DNA of 64,000 nucleotides from positions 744,001 to 808,000 of the forward strand of contig JAYJMM010000009.1 of the NCBI GenBank assembly GCA_037349105.1. Reading direction: 5' to 3'. The stretch is from Limnomonas spitsbergensis. Lineage: Eukaryota > Chlorophyta > Chlorophyceae > Chlamydomonadales. This document shows positions 36,020-47,400 of the stretch, in pieces. Each line of letters begins with the position of its first letter. Position 1 is the stretch's first letter. The translations under genes were made by a program, and so were the position numbers. Under the pieces are notes generated by a model that had not been told where the DNA came from, did not search any database, and saw nothing but the letters and a program-made list of their open reading frames with translations.

Positions 36020-36960
36020 AGGTTTGGAAGGGAGTGAGGGCGAAAAGGTATGTGCCACGCCGCCTTGTGGATATGGTGAGGAGAAGTGTTGAGATGGTCC
36101 ACACTAAATTGGAATGTGGTGAGCAGGGGTCCAGCAGGCGGCCTGGAACGCCTGGTGCTGGATTCGCCAGGTGGTGGGTTCGCCTTTTGTTCGAGATTGA
36201 CGCGATTTCACGTATTTCTAGGTGCAGCGGATCGAACACTTTTAGCACTCAGGAATTGATCAGTCACGGCGTACGACCACATGACGTGCACTTGAGGCGT
36301 GATAACGATCCCAGTATGGAAGATTCCGGCCACAGTGGCCTCCTGGCCATGCAAAATAACAAGGTGCAGCATGAGTCAGAGCAAACCCATGCGCATGTGC
36401 AGCCCTTGTTTCAAAAATCTACACATATCCGTAGGTGGACCAAGCTGTGATCATCCTCAGCTCAGCAGTGTTAAAGGACCCTGGTGCCATGCAACATTGG
36501 TTCCATCTCGGCACTGCACATGCGCGCCTAGTGAGTCCTGGCCACCCCATACCCCATGCCCCAGGCCATGATACTGCACAGGGTTAGCATGGGATTTACG
36601 ACCCAGATAGCATGATACGGTACGGTACTGCACAGGGTCAGCTATTTGCACTGCCATGCTGCGCCATGCGACACGTGTTCAGGGACCCTACTGCCATGCA
36701 GCCTTGGCTCCCTGAGGGATCTGCCATGTCTGTCTATGGAGTGCTTGTCTCGTCAGATCATGATCCACACAAATCTTCTGCAGCGATACTTGTATGCCAC
36801 ATGGCACGCAGCCTTGGTTCCACTAGGGCACTGTACACTCCCACCCGATGTACAGTGCCCTAGTACTTCACAAGGGCACTGCACACACTGCTTCACACAC
36901 AATCCACACTTACAATGTTATGAGTCATGTGGAAGTGAGTGCCCCCAATCTGCTTCTCGG
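36020..36960. other. No recognised gene
   Basis: Sequence upstream of the RRM gene: probably its promoter side, with recurring CATGCCA and GGCACTGCACA words, but no element I can name. Confidence 0.35.
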
Positions 36961-37080
36961 ACATTCCACACTTACCACGATGGAAGACAATGCTAAATAG
37001 AAGACAATCCACACTTACTACGATGGAAGACAATGCTAAATAGAAGACAATCCACACTTACTACGATGGAAGTACAATGC
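36961..37080. repeat. 41-bp tandem repeat, three copies
   Basis: The unit contains ACTTACTACGATGGAAGACA and ATGCTAAATAGAAG; the last copy is truncated. Confidence 0.85.
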
Positions 37081-37227
37081 CAAATATTTCTGCCACCGAG
37101 GTCTTTTATTTGCGACTCTGATAGAAAGGTACTAAGACCTGTACGACCCTCCTGAAATACCGGAGTGACACGATGAATTGGTGATACAATCAATTCGGTT
37201 AAAGAAAATAGATAAAAGGATAACATG

Positions 37228-37585
37228 GTGATTTTAGTTTGGTTTAAGTTTTGTTTTAGTAGTAATCTACTAATGTAGCTTTGGTTTAAGTTTTGTTTTA
37301 GTAGTAATCTACTAATGTAGCTTTGGTTTAAGTTTTGTTTTAGTAGTAATCTACTAATGTAGCTTTGGTTTAAGTTTTGTTTTAGTAGTAATCTACGAAT
37401 GTAGCTTTGGTTTAAGTTTTGTTTTAGTAGTAATCTACTAATGTAGCTTTGGTTTAAGTTTTGTTTTAGTAGTAATCTACGAATGTAGCTTTGGTTTAAG
37501 TTTTGTTTTAGTAATAATCTACTAATGTAGCTTTGGTTTAAGTTTTGTTTTAGTAGTAATCTACTAATGTAGCTTTGGTTTCAGT
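37228..37585. repeat. 42-bp AT-rich tandem repeat, about 8.5 copies
   Basis: The unit contains TTTGGTTTAAGTTTTGTTTT and AGTAGTAATCTACTAATGTAG; copies differ by single bases (ctactaat or ctacgaat). Confidence 0.92.
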
Positions 37586-37846
37586 TTTTTCAGCGCTTAG
37601 GAGACAGCCACGTTGCGGAACGCCTGCTGTCTTAGCGTGCTTTGAAGGGGGGTCAAGCTGTGCTCTCCTTCACTCCTCCTCACTCCTTCGATCTTTCTCT
37701 TCCTGCACTACTGGATCTAGCCGAGAGTGTTGAGTTGCCGCATTCGACTGCCATGCTGCAACACGTTTCACAAATTCTTACAGAGACCCCCCCGTTTGTT
37801 CAAGGTCACCATGCTAAGGGTTTAAGGTCTAAACTCTAAGGCAAGC

Positions 37847-37905
37847 AAAGCAAAGGCAGGCAGCATCAGGGTCACCCTGACCCTGATGCTGCCTGCCTTT
37901 GCTTT
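37847..37905. repeat. 59-bp palindrome (25-bp perfect arms)
   Basis: Arms 37847-37871 and 37881-37905 are exact reverse complements (core GCAAAGGCAGGCAGCATCAG) around a 9-base spacer. It can form a strong hairpin or cruciform. Confidence 0.95.
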
Positions 37906-37924
37906 TGTATTTTCTTTGCTTATG

Positions 37925-38460
37925 GCCACCCTGACGTTGCCTCCCTCGGCCTCTGAGGCTGGTACCTGCCCCTCTGCTTCTGCCTCCTTTTTCTCCAGGG
38001 CCGCCATGCTGTTGCCTATCTTCACCCCTGAAGCTTGCACCTGTCCCTCTTCTTCTGCATTCTTTGATGTTAAGAATCATCATTATGTTGTCTGCCTCCG
38101 CTTCTGAAGCTTATATATGCCTACCTCTGCTGCTTCTGCCTCCTTCTTCTCCAGGGCCGCCATGCTGTTGCCTATCTTCACCCCTGAAGCTTGCACCTGT
38201 CCCTCTTCTTCTGCATTCTTTGATGTTAAGAATCATCATTATGTTATCTGCCTCCGCTTCTGAAGCTTGTATTTGCCTGCCTCTGCTGCGTCTGCCTCCT
38301 TCTCCAGGGCCGCCATGCTGTTGCTTATCTTCACCTCTGAGGCTTGTACCTGGCCCTCTTCTTCTGCATTCTCTGATGTTAAGAATCCTCATAATGTTGT
38401 CTGCCCCTCCTTCTGCCCCCTTTTTCTCCAGGGCCACCATGACGTGGCCTGCCTCTGCTT
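37925..38460. repeat. ~140-bp tandem repeats, about 3.5 copies
   Basis: Repeated blocks carry TTCTCCAGGGCCGCCATGCTG, CCTATCTTCACCCCTGAAGC and TGATGTTAAGAATCATCAT. Both strands have long open frames because of the repeat; I see no conserved protein. The block ends just before the candidate first exon at 38471. Confidence 0.85.
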
Positions 38461-38470
38461 CTCTCGAGCG

Positions 38471-41400
38471 ATGAGCCTGGCGGAGTCCACACCTGGACCC
38501 TTGGTAAGTACTGGTGGATGACTGGATGGGCGCGGTTCCAGCTGCTAAGTGCACCTCACCTACTCTTTAAAGTTACCTCTCGGCCCAGAGCCCCGGGGGC
38601 CTCCGGTAGCGAGCCATTCTCCTTGGGCCTTATAGGGTTGGTTCCCATGGGTCCAGTGGTGGCTGCTTGGGGGTCCCCCAAGGGTAATTTTTGTTCTTGT
38701 TAGTAACAAAGTATGCATATACCGTTGAATGCCTTTGAATTCGCTCAAAATTTATTAAATATTGGGGTGCACGGACACGCTGCGCGCTAATAATAATTCA
38801 AACATCTGCGGTGCGCGGAGTTGAACTCGGTTTCCGTCGTAATCGATGCGCGGAGAGTCGAAAAGTGCCTGAAATGACCCCTGCGCGGCGATAAATATAT
38901 TAAATTAAATTTGCCGCTGCGCGGCCGTTTTTCAATTCTTTTTAGCTGCGCGACGAAAAAAAGGAATTTTGGGGGTGGGGGTGCGCGGACCCTAAGGCGT
39001 TTTACGGTACTCAGTGAAATTAGTCCACTAGTTGGCAGCAATTGACTCCTGTCCTGTTTCTTCTGGCCTTAAGCATCTGGGACTCAGGCTCGACGAGGTC
39101 ACTTTGAGTAGGAGTCTCAGGGGAGCACAATTTGGGGAGTACATTTTGGTACAATTTGGTACAATTTGGTACAATTTGGGAGGTACAATTTGGGGAGTAC
39201 CATTTGGTACAATTTCAACAAAATTGTACCTTTTGTTGAACAAATTTGCATTTTTGAAGGTATGACACAAAGTGTATGTCTGTGGCAGGGTGATGTCTGG
39301 GGCAGAGCTCAGGAATCCAGCCCGAAGGTAATTTTTGTGTGTACGGAAGGCGTAAGTGGCGGTTCCCCGCTGGTCCCGAATTCTGTTCAAGCCACCGCTT
39401 GCTGCAGACCAAAGTGTAGTGCTTATTTTCGTATGTGTCAGAGCACCTTAGGGGGGCCACGGGGCAGCCATTACTGGGCTGATTGGGACCAAACCAGTGC
39501 TTATTTTCGTATGTGTCAGAGCACCTTAGGGGGGCCACCGGGCGGCCATTACTGGGCCGATTGGGACCAAACCAGTGCTTATTTTCGTATGTGTCAGAGC
39601 ACCTTAGGGGGGCCAACGAGCGGCCATTACGGTACTGGGCTGATTGGGACCAAACCAGTGCTTATTTTCGTATGTGTCAGAGCACCTTCGGGGGGTCACT
39701 GGGCGGCCATTACTGGGCCGATTGGGACCAAACCAGTGCTTATTTTCGTATGTGTCAGAGCACCTTCGGGGGGCCACCGGGCGGCCATTACTGGGCTGAT
39801 TGGGACCAAACCAGTGCTTATTTTCGTATGTGTCAGAGCACCTTAGGGGGGCCACCGGGCGGCCATTACTGGGCTGATTGGGACCAAACCTGTGCTTATT
39901 TTCGTATGTGTCAGAGCACCTTAGGGGGGCCAACGAGCGGCCATTACGGTACTGGGCTGATTGGGACCAAACCAGTGCTTATTTTCGTATGTATCAGAGC
40001 ACCTTCGGGGGGTCACTGGGCAGCCATTACTGGGCCGATTGGGACCAAGCCAGTGCTTATTTTCGTATGTGTCAGAGCACCTTAGGGGGGCCAACGAGCG
40101 GCCATTACGGTACTGGGCTGATTGGGACCAAACCAGTGCTTATTTCCGTATGTGTCAGAGCACCTTAGGGGGGCCACCGGGCAGCCATTACTGGGCCGAT
40201 TGGGACCAAACCAGTGCTTATTTTCGTATGTGTCAGAGCACCTTCGGGGGGCCACCGGGCGGCCATTACTGGGCTGATTGGGACCAAACCAGTGCTTATT
40301 TTCGTATGTGTCAGAGCACCTTAGGGGGGCCACCGAGCGGCCATTACTGGGCTGATTGGGACCAAACCAGTGCTTATTTTCGTATGTGTCAGAGCACCTT
40401 CGGGGGCCACCGGGCGGCCATTACTGGGCTGATTGGGACCAAACCAGTGCTTATTTTCGTATGTGTCAGAGCACCTTCGGGGGGCCACCGGGCGGCCATT
40501 ACGGTACTGGGCTGATTGAGACCAAACCAGTGCTTATTTTCGTATGTGTCAGAGCACCTTCGGGGGCCACCGGGTGGCCATTACTGGGCTGATTGGGACC
40601 AAACCAGTGCTTATTTTCGTATGTGTCAGAGCACCTTCGGGGGCCACCGGGCGGCCATTACTGGGCTGATTGGGACCAAACCAGTGCTTATTTTCGTATG
40701 TGTCAGAGCACCTTCGGGGGCCACCGGGCGGCCATTACGGTACTGGGCTGATTGGGACCAAACCAGTGCTTATTTTCGTATGTGTCAGAGCACCTTCGGG
40801 GGCCACCGGGCGGCCATTACTGGGCCGATTGGGACCAAACCTTGACCGGCCTTCGGCCGCTGGCTAGAGCAGTAGGGCTTGCTACACCAGGCCCCCACGG
40901 CTGTAGGCTGTGATGTAGCTGAATTGTAGATGAAGCGCACTGAAGCCTTCGGTGGACCAAACGTCCTCTGGCTCGACCGTCCAAGCAGGCGTGCCTGTTT
41001 CACCCCTAGAGGCAGTCGGGCTGAGGCTTGTCTGAGGGTAACGATTAGGCGCACATCGTATCCTCATTAGGCGTACATATTGTATAGGTTAGACGTACAT
41101 ATGCTGTGACAAGCAGATGAAGATAGCCCTTACTCGGCTGGGTCAAGGGAGGTCGGCCTCCTGAGTGGTGCTGCTGGGTGAGACTCGCCAAGATGCACAA
41201 GAGTACTAAACAGTTTATGCAAACCCTGGACCCTGGACTCTGAACCCTGAACCCTGAACCCTGAACCCTTGTTCAGGCGCATCGGGTGTGGCAGGGTGCG
41301 CGCCAAAACGTGTGGCTTTGCTCTGAGAAGGCCCTCCCTCGCGACTGGTTGCCCGCGCACCACGACCCTGCATACTTGCGCCCGTGGCTGGCAGCCCTGG

Positions 41401-44400
41401 ACCAGCTGGCAGCTGGAGTCTTAGAGGCCACCTGTCAGGAACGTTTTCCGTCTGACGGCGGCTCGCTACAGCCTGCGCAACAGGATCCAATGAGTGAATG
41501 TGGCCCGCAACAGCCCGTACAACAGGAACCAAAGAATGAAGGTAGCCCGCTACAGCCCGTGCCAAAGGATCCTGTGCAGCAGGATCCACAGTGTAAAGGT
41601 GGCCTGCAACAGCCTGTGCAACAGGAACCAAATAGTGAAGGTAGCCCGCAACAGCCCGTGCAGCAGGATCGGAACGGGGCCGTTGAGGCCCCGCGGCGTC
41701 AGGCTGGCAGCACTTCCGCCTGGGTCCTTGGAGGCATCGGTTGGCATGCGGTTTGCTGCCAGGCTGCTTTTGAAAAGCTTGCAGTTAGCTGCCAGGCTGC
41801 CTTTGACCAGCAAAGCGAGCAGGCTGCGGCGCCAGCGGTTAGCTGCCAAGCTGCCTTTGAACAGCAAAGCGAACAGGCTGCGGCGCGAGCGGTCAGCTGC
41901 CAGGCTGCCTTTGAACAGCATCACGAGCGGGCTGCGGCGCGAGCGGTTAGCTGCCAGGCTGCCTTTGAACAGCAAAGCGAACAGGCTGCGGCGCGAGCGG
42001 TCAGCTGCCAGGCTGCCTTTGAACAGCATCACGAGCGGGCTGCGGCGCAAGCGGTTAGCTGTCAGGCTGCCTTTGAACAGCATCACGAGCAGGCTGCGGC
42101 GCGAGCGGTTAGCTTCCAGGCTGCCTTTGAACAGCATCACGAGCGGGCTGCGGCGCGAGCGGTTGGCTTCCAGGCTGCCTTTGAACAGCATCACGAGCGG
42201 GCTGAGGCGCGAGAGGCGTCCGAGTCTGCAGAGCTGCACGCAACCCACAGCGAAGCACCTCCCTGTGCTGCGCCTTCAGGACCCTCGCGTATCCCCGCAG
42301 CTGCCACACAGGGAGGGGCCGCACCTCTCTGGATCCAGTCGTCGCGGCACTTGGGCGCCGCACCTCCTGCTGTCCAGTCGCGGCATGTGGACCGCCTGTC
42401 TCAGGCTCTCGCAAGTGCAGTCATTCAGGCCAACCGAAAAACAGTTGTCGGATCCGGCGGCTGCCCTAGAACCGGCGGCTGCCCTAGATCTGGTGGCTGC
42501 CACGCTGTGCTGGCGGCTGAATCAGCATCACCCGCTGCTGTAGCAGCTGATAGCGTTTATCAAGCGTTGACTGATGCTGTATGCAAGGCGGCCATTGACG
42601 GCTGGGCGGCTGAGGTGGCGGCTGAGATGGCGGCTGAGGCGGCGGCTGAGGTGGCGACTGAGGTGGTGGCCGAGGTGGCGACTAGGGCGGCGGCCGAGGT
42701 GGGGGCCGAGGTGGCGGCTGAGGCGGTGGCTGTGGCGGCGGCTGAGGTGGCGACTGAGGGTGCGGCTGATGTGGCAACTAGGGCGGTGGCTGGGGTGGTG
42801 ACTAAGGTGGCGGTTGATGTGGCGGCTGATGTGGCGACTGAGGTGTCCGCTGAGGTGGCGCCTGTGGCTGCGGCTGAGGTGGCTGCTGAGGTGGCTGCTG
42901 TGGCGGCGGCTGAGGTGGAAGGTGCGCCTACGGCACATAATGTGGCAAGCCCACCAGATGCAGCTGAAGATCATGATATGGCAAGCATACCAGAAAATGC
43001 TGTGCGGATTGCGGTCCTTACGGTGGATGAATTACGTAGCTGAGTTTCAGTCACTGTAATTTCAAGACAAATTTAGGTACTTTTATCCGCTAGGGACTGT
43101 AATTACTCACACAATATCTGAATCACGTTGCAATGGACCAGCACTGAAAGGGCTTGCACGTCTGATGGAACACGAGGTTGAGCCGGTGCCTTAGCCTGAA
43201 CCTGAGCCTGAACCTGAACCCACACTCCTTCCTGCAGCTGCTACCTCCTCAGACCTGGGGAGCCCCTCCATGCCACACGTGTCGCTGCTGGTGTGTGTGG
43301 ATGCGTGCTCGTCGCGGCTGTCGCTACAGCAGCTGGCCTCCCAGATCTGGCAGGTGCGAGGGAAAGAGGGGAGCGAGTGAAAGGGTTAAGGGTAAAAGGT
43401 CTTAGTGTTAGGGTTCAGAGCGCGGGGGAAGAGGGGGGAGTGAGTGAAAGGAAGAAGGCTACGCCCTACTGGGGCGTGGAGGTTAAGAAAACAGCGTCTT
43501 TGGGCCATAGCCACATCCGCACCGTTACGGTGCAGCGAGTGAGCAGGAGTTGGATGAGTGGGGAGCGGGAGCAGAGGCCCGGGCCTGCAAATTATGGTGT
43601 GTGTTGTTGCTGCGGCGTCTCCTCTTATTTATTCGTTTTTTTATTTGTTAGTCTTCAAGCTGATAAAAAGGCCTTTCTGTAGCCTGCCGGAGTGTCTATT
43701 ACTGCCTTTTACGGGTTCCCTGCGTCAGTGATTGTTTTAAGGCGTGGTATACCACGAATCGGGGGTTAATCGACCCTGGCCATCGTGGTAAATCCTAGGT
43801 TGTCAAATTTTGCAATCGTGACTGGTCATTTGGTCAAACTGCCCTTCAGACAATCATTCCGATGCGAAGAGGAGTTGAACTCCGAAAGGCCGTAGCGGAA
43901 ATGTGCTACTTAGGGGCTCTGGGACGAATGCCTTTCACGAGTCGTACTTCGACGACGGCGAAATGCGAAGGGAGTGCGTGGCTGCAAGATCTCGGCTTCC
44001 ACGACAGCTTAAACAAGTTTATGTGGCAATAAATTATCTGCAAAGTGATTGGCGGGACTTATAAAACGTGATCGTCGGACAGGAATCAACTTCCTGTTCC
44101 TGACCATGTGTGCCAGAACCTTCCATCACCCCAAGGTTACCCTTGAGAATTTCGTCTACGAGCAGGCCATCAGGGTGTGGCTAGAGCAGACAGAAGGCTC
44201 ACAGGAGGTTCCAGGAGGCACCAGGCAGTTAGATTTGTGACTCTCTAGCCAGCATTGTTGTTAACCTAAATTATGAAACAATGAACGCAAATAGATCCGA
44301 TAAACATTAGGCGGTTGAATATCTGACGTTCTGTCTCAAGATCACGATGACCCGAATTGTGAAAACAAAGCATTTTCAGTGAAGAATTTTTATGTTTTGC

Positions 44401-47400
44401 GTGAGACTGTTTCTGAACTGAACCCCAACCGGGAGGTGGACCCCGGACCCCAATGGCGGGGGGGCTCGGGCGCCCCCCCGCACCCCCCCCGCCGAGGCTT
44501 CGCCTCGGAATCAGGGTAAATCTAAGCTTTTAGAGAGTCCCCAAAATGGAGTCATGGTAAAATGAAGGTTCCTCTAAATCCTTAAAATACACACTGCCCT
44601 GCATGCCCGAGATTTGGCTGCCCTATGAATGGTGGTGTAAGAACCAGTGCTGTGCCATGACACCGTAATTCAGGAATCACGTTGGTAATTACGGTCCCTT
44701 ACCAGGAAAAGTACCGGTATCTGAAATTGCCTTGAAATTATGGTGACTGGTCAGTAAGTCAGCTACGTAATTCAGCCACCGTAAGGACCGTCATTGACAC
44801 CGCAATGATAAGAACTCTTCAGCGTGAGACTCTGTAGAAATGAGCGGATGGGTGGAGTGGAGTGTCTTTTATTGCCTTTTACTGGTTCCCTGCATGCGCA
44901 AGATTTGGCTGCCCTAGGAATGGTGGGTTACAGACACTTCAGCGTGAGACTCAGTAGAAATGAGCAGATGGTTGGAGTGTGGCATTTGCAAATGTTTATT
45001 TTCTAGTGTTATGAATATGTGTGCAGGCCCTCTATCTGATGGCTGCTGGAGTATTCCATTCGCCCTTATTGCACTGTGGACTGCCATATTTATGATTGTT
45101 TTCCCCCCAAGTTTTGAATATTCATGCAGGCTTAGCCCTACCTACTAGGCTAGTGCCTGGTGCCTTCCTGTGCCCCGCTGCAGTACAGCTCTGCTACGGA
45201 CTGCCAATTTTTCAAAAATGCTGAAAGTTAAAATATCCTGGTAAGTTAAAAGCCCTACCTGGCGCCTGGCGCCTTCTTGTGCCCCGCTGCTGTCAGGGAC
45301 TGGTACGGTCTGTCGAAATTTTGAAGTGTCATATTTGAAAATATTTAAATTTTAAATATCCTTTCAGGCGTAGCCCTACCTGGCGCCTGGCGCCTTCTTG
45401 TGCCCCGCTGCTGTCTAGATCTGGTATGGACTACGGGCTGTCAAATTTTCGAATTTCCGAATTTCGTGTTTTAACCTCCAGGCCAAACCCTACCTGCTGC
45501 CTGGTGCCATTCTCTGTCCCGCTGCTGTCAAGCTCTGGGGCGCGCTTGTGGAGAGCTCGGCCCTTGTCAACGTGAATGAGGTGCGGCTCTTTTATAGCCG
45601 GCGCTGCTTCTGCTGCTTTCTCTCTTTTTCGTCCGCACTGCCTGGCTCTTTTATAGCCGGCGCTGCTTCTGCTGCTTTCTCTCTTTTTCGTCCGCACTGC
45701 CTGGCTCTTTTGAGAAGGGCTGCTGGGTAGGGAGCTCAGACGGGAACTAGGTGCTTCTGCTGCTGTCTCTGTTGCAGTCTACACATTTCTAAGTAGGTGA
45801 GGCAGGTAAGGGAGGGGAGAGGGAGGAGGCAAGGCAGGGAGGGGAGAGGGAGGAGGCAAGGCAGGGAGGGGAGAGGGAGGAGGCAAGGCAGGGAGGGGAG
45901 AGGGAGGAGGCAAGGCAGGGAGGGGAGGGGGAGGAGGCAAGGCAGGGAGGGGAGGAGGAGGAGGCAAGGTAGGGAGGGGAGGGGGAGGAGGCAAGGCAGG
46001 GAGGGGAGGGGGAGGAGGCAAGGTAGGGAGGGGAGGGGGAGGAGGCAAGGCAGGGAGGGGAGGGGGAGGAGGCAAGGCAGGGAGGGGAGGGGGAGGAGGC
46101 AAGGGGTGTATCGCTTGGCTCCCGAGGTTGTGAATGTGATGCACCTTGTCCACGACAGGGGACTCAGTGACTGACATCTCTATTCTTCCCTTCCTGTCCG
46201 ACCAGCTCAGTTATTTTCTCTGTATTCTTTCCTTCCTTATCGACCAGCTCAGTTATTTTCAAATTAGGCTATTGGGTTTATGGGTTGCAGGATCTTTCAA
46301 AAAAAAATGTAATCTAGAATTTCGATAAAGTACCTCCCAGTGGGGGGTAGGGGGGCCCTGCATGGTCGGAAGATAGCAGGCTGATGCAGGTGGATGTGGT
46401 TGCGATGTGGGAGGACAGCGGGCTGGACTTCTCCACAACCTTGATCCAAATCCTTGACACGAGTCTGGGCCAAGTGGATGGTCTGCATCTCTCGGGTCCT
46501 ACCTTTGGGCATTACGAGCTCCTCGGCCCTTAATCCCTGCATTCCGGCTCCATGTAGGTGGATGTGGATGCGATGAGGGAGGATAGCGGGCTGGAATTCA
46601 CCCCACCCTTGATCCACACCCTCGATCCACACCCTTGATCCACACCCTTGATCCACACCCTTGATCCACACCCTTGATCCACACCCTTGATCCACACCCT
46701 TGATCCACACCCTCGATCCACACCCTTGATCCACACCCTTGATCCACACCCTTGATCCACACCCTTGATCCACACCCTTGATCCACACCCTTAATCCACA
46801 CCCTTGATCCACACCCTTGATCCACACCCTTGATCCACACCCTTGATCCACACCCTTGATCCACACCCTTGATCCACACCCTTGATCCACACCTGAACAT
46901 GAGCAGGTGGATGTGGATGCGATGAGGGAGGATAGCGGGCTGGACTTTTTGGCTGCAAACGAAATGCTGTGGCATCACTACCGCCCGCTTCAGGTGAGAG
47001 GAGTCGCGGACATTTAGGGTTACGGGCCCCAGGGTCAGCGTTAAGGGTTAAGGGTTGAGGGTTTTAGGGCTCCAGGGTCAACGTTCAGGGTTGAGGGTTA
47101 AGGGTTTTGGGGCCCCAGGGTCAGTGTTTATGGTTTGCCATGTGAGCCTCATCAATGTGCACAGTTGGTCTCTTGGGCCCTCCCAGCATGCACCCAGCCA
47201 AGGGTGGGGAAATGGAATGCTCTGGCGTCACTACCGCTCGCTTCAGGTGAGAGGAGTTGCGTTTGGACATTTAGGGTTTCGGGCCCCAGGGTAAGCATTT
47301 AGGGTTTGGGGTTTTGGGCTCCAGGGTAAGCATTTAGGGTTCAGGGTTTCGGGCTCCAGGGTAAGCGTTTAGGGTTCAGGGTTTCGGGCTCCTGGGTAAG

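Noticed and set aside
38781..38988. CRISPR-like array (regular repeat, unique spacers)
   Set aside because: The repeat is only 7 bases, the setting is eukaryotic nuclear, and there are no cas genes or leader.
43860..43900. Reverse tRNA-like GAGTTGAACTCC hairpin
   Set aside because: The T-arm pairing fails with a 7-base loop, and no other arms exist.
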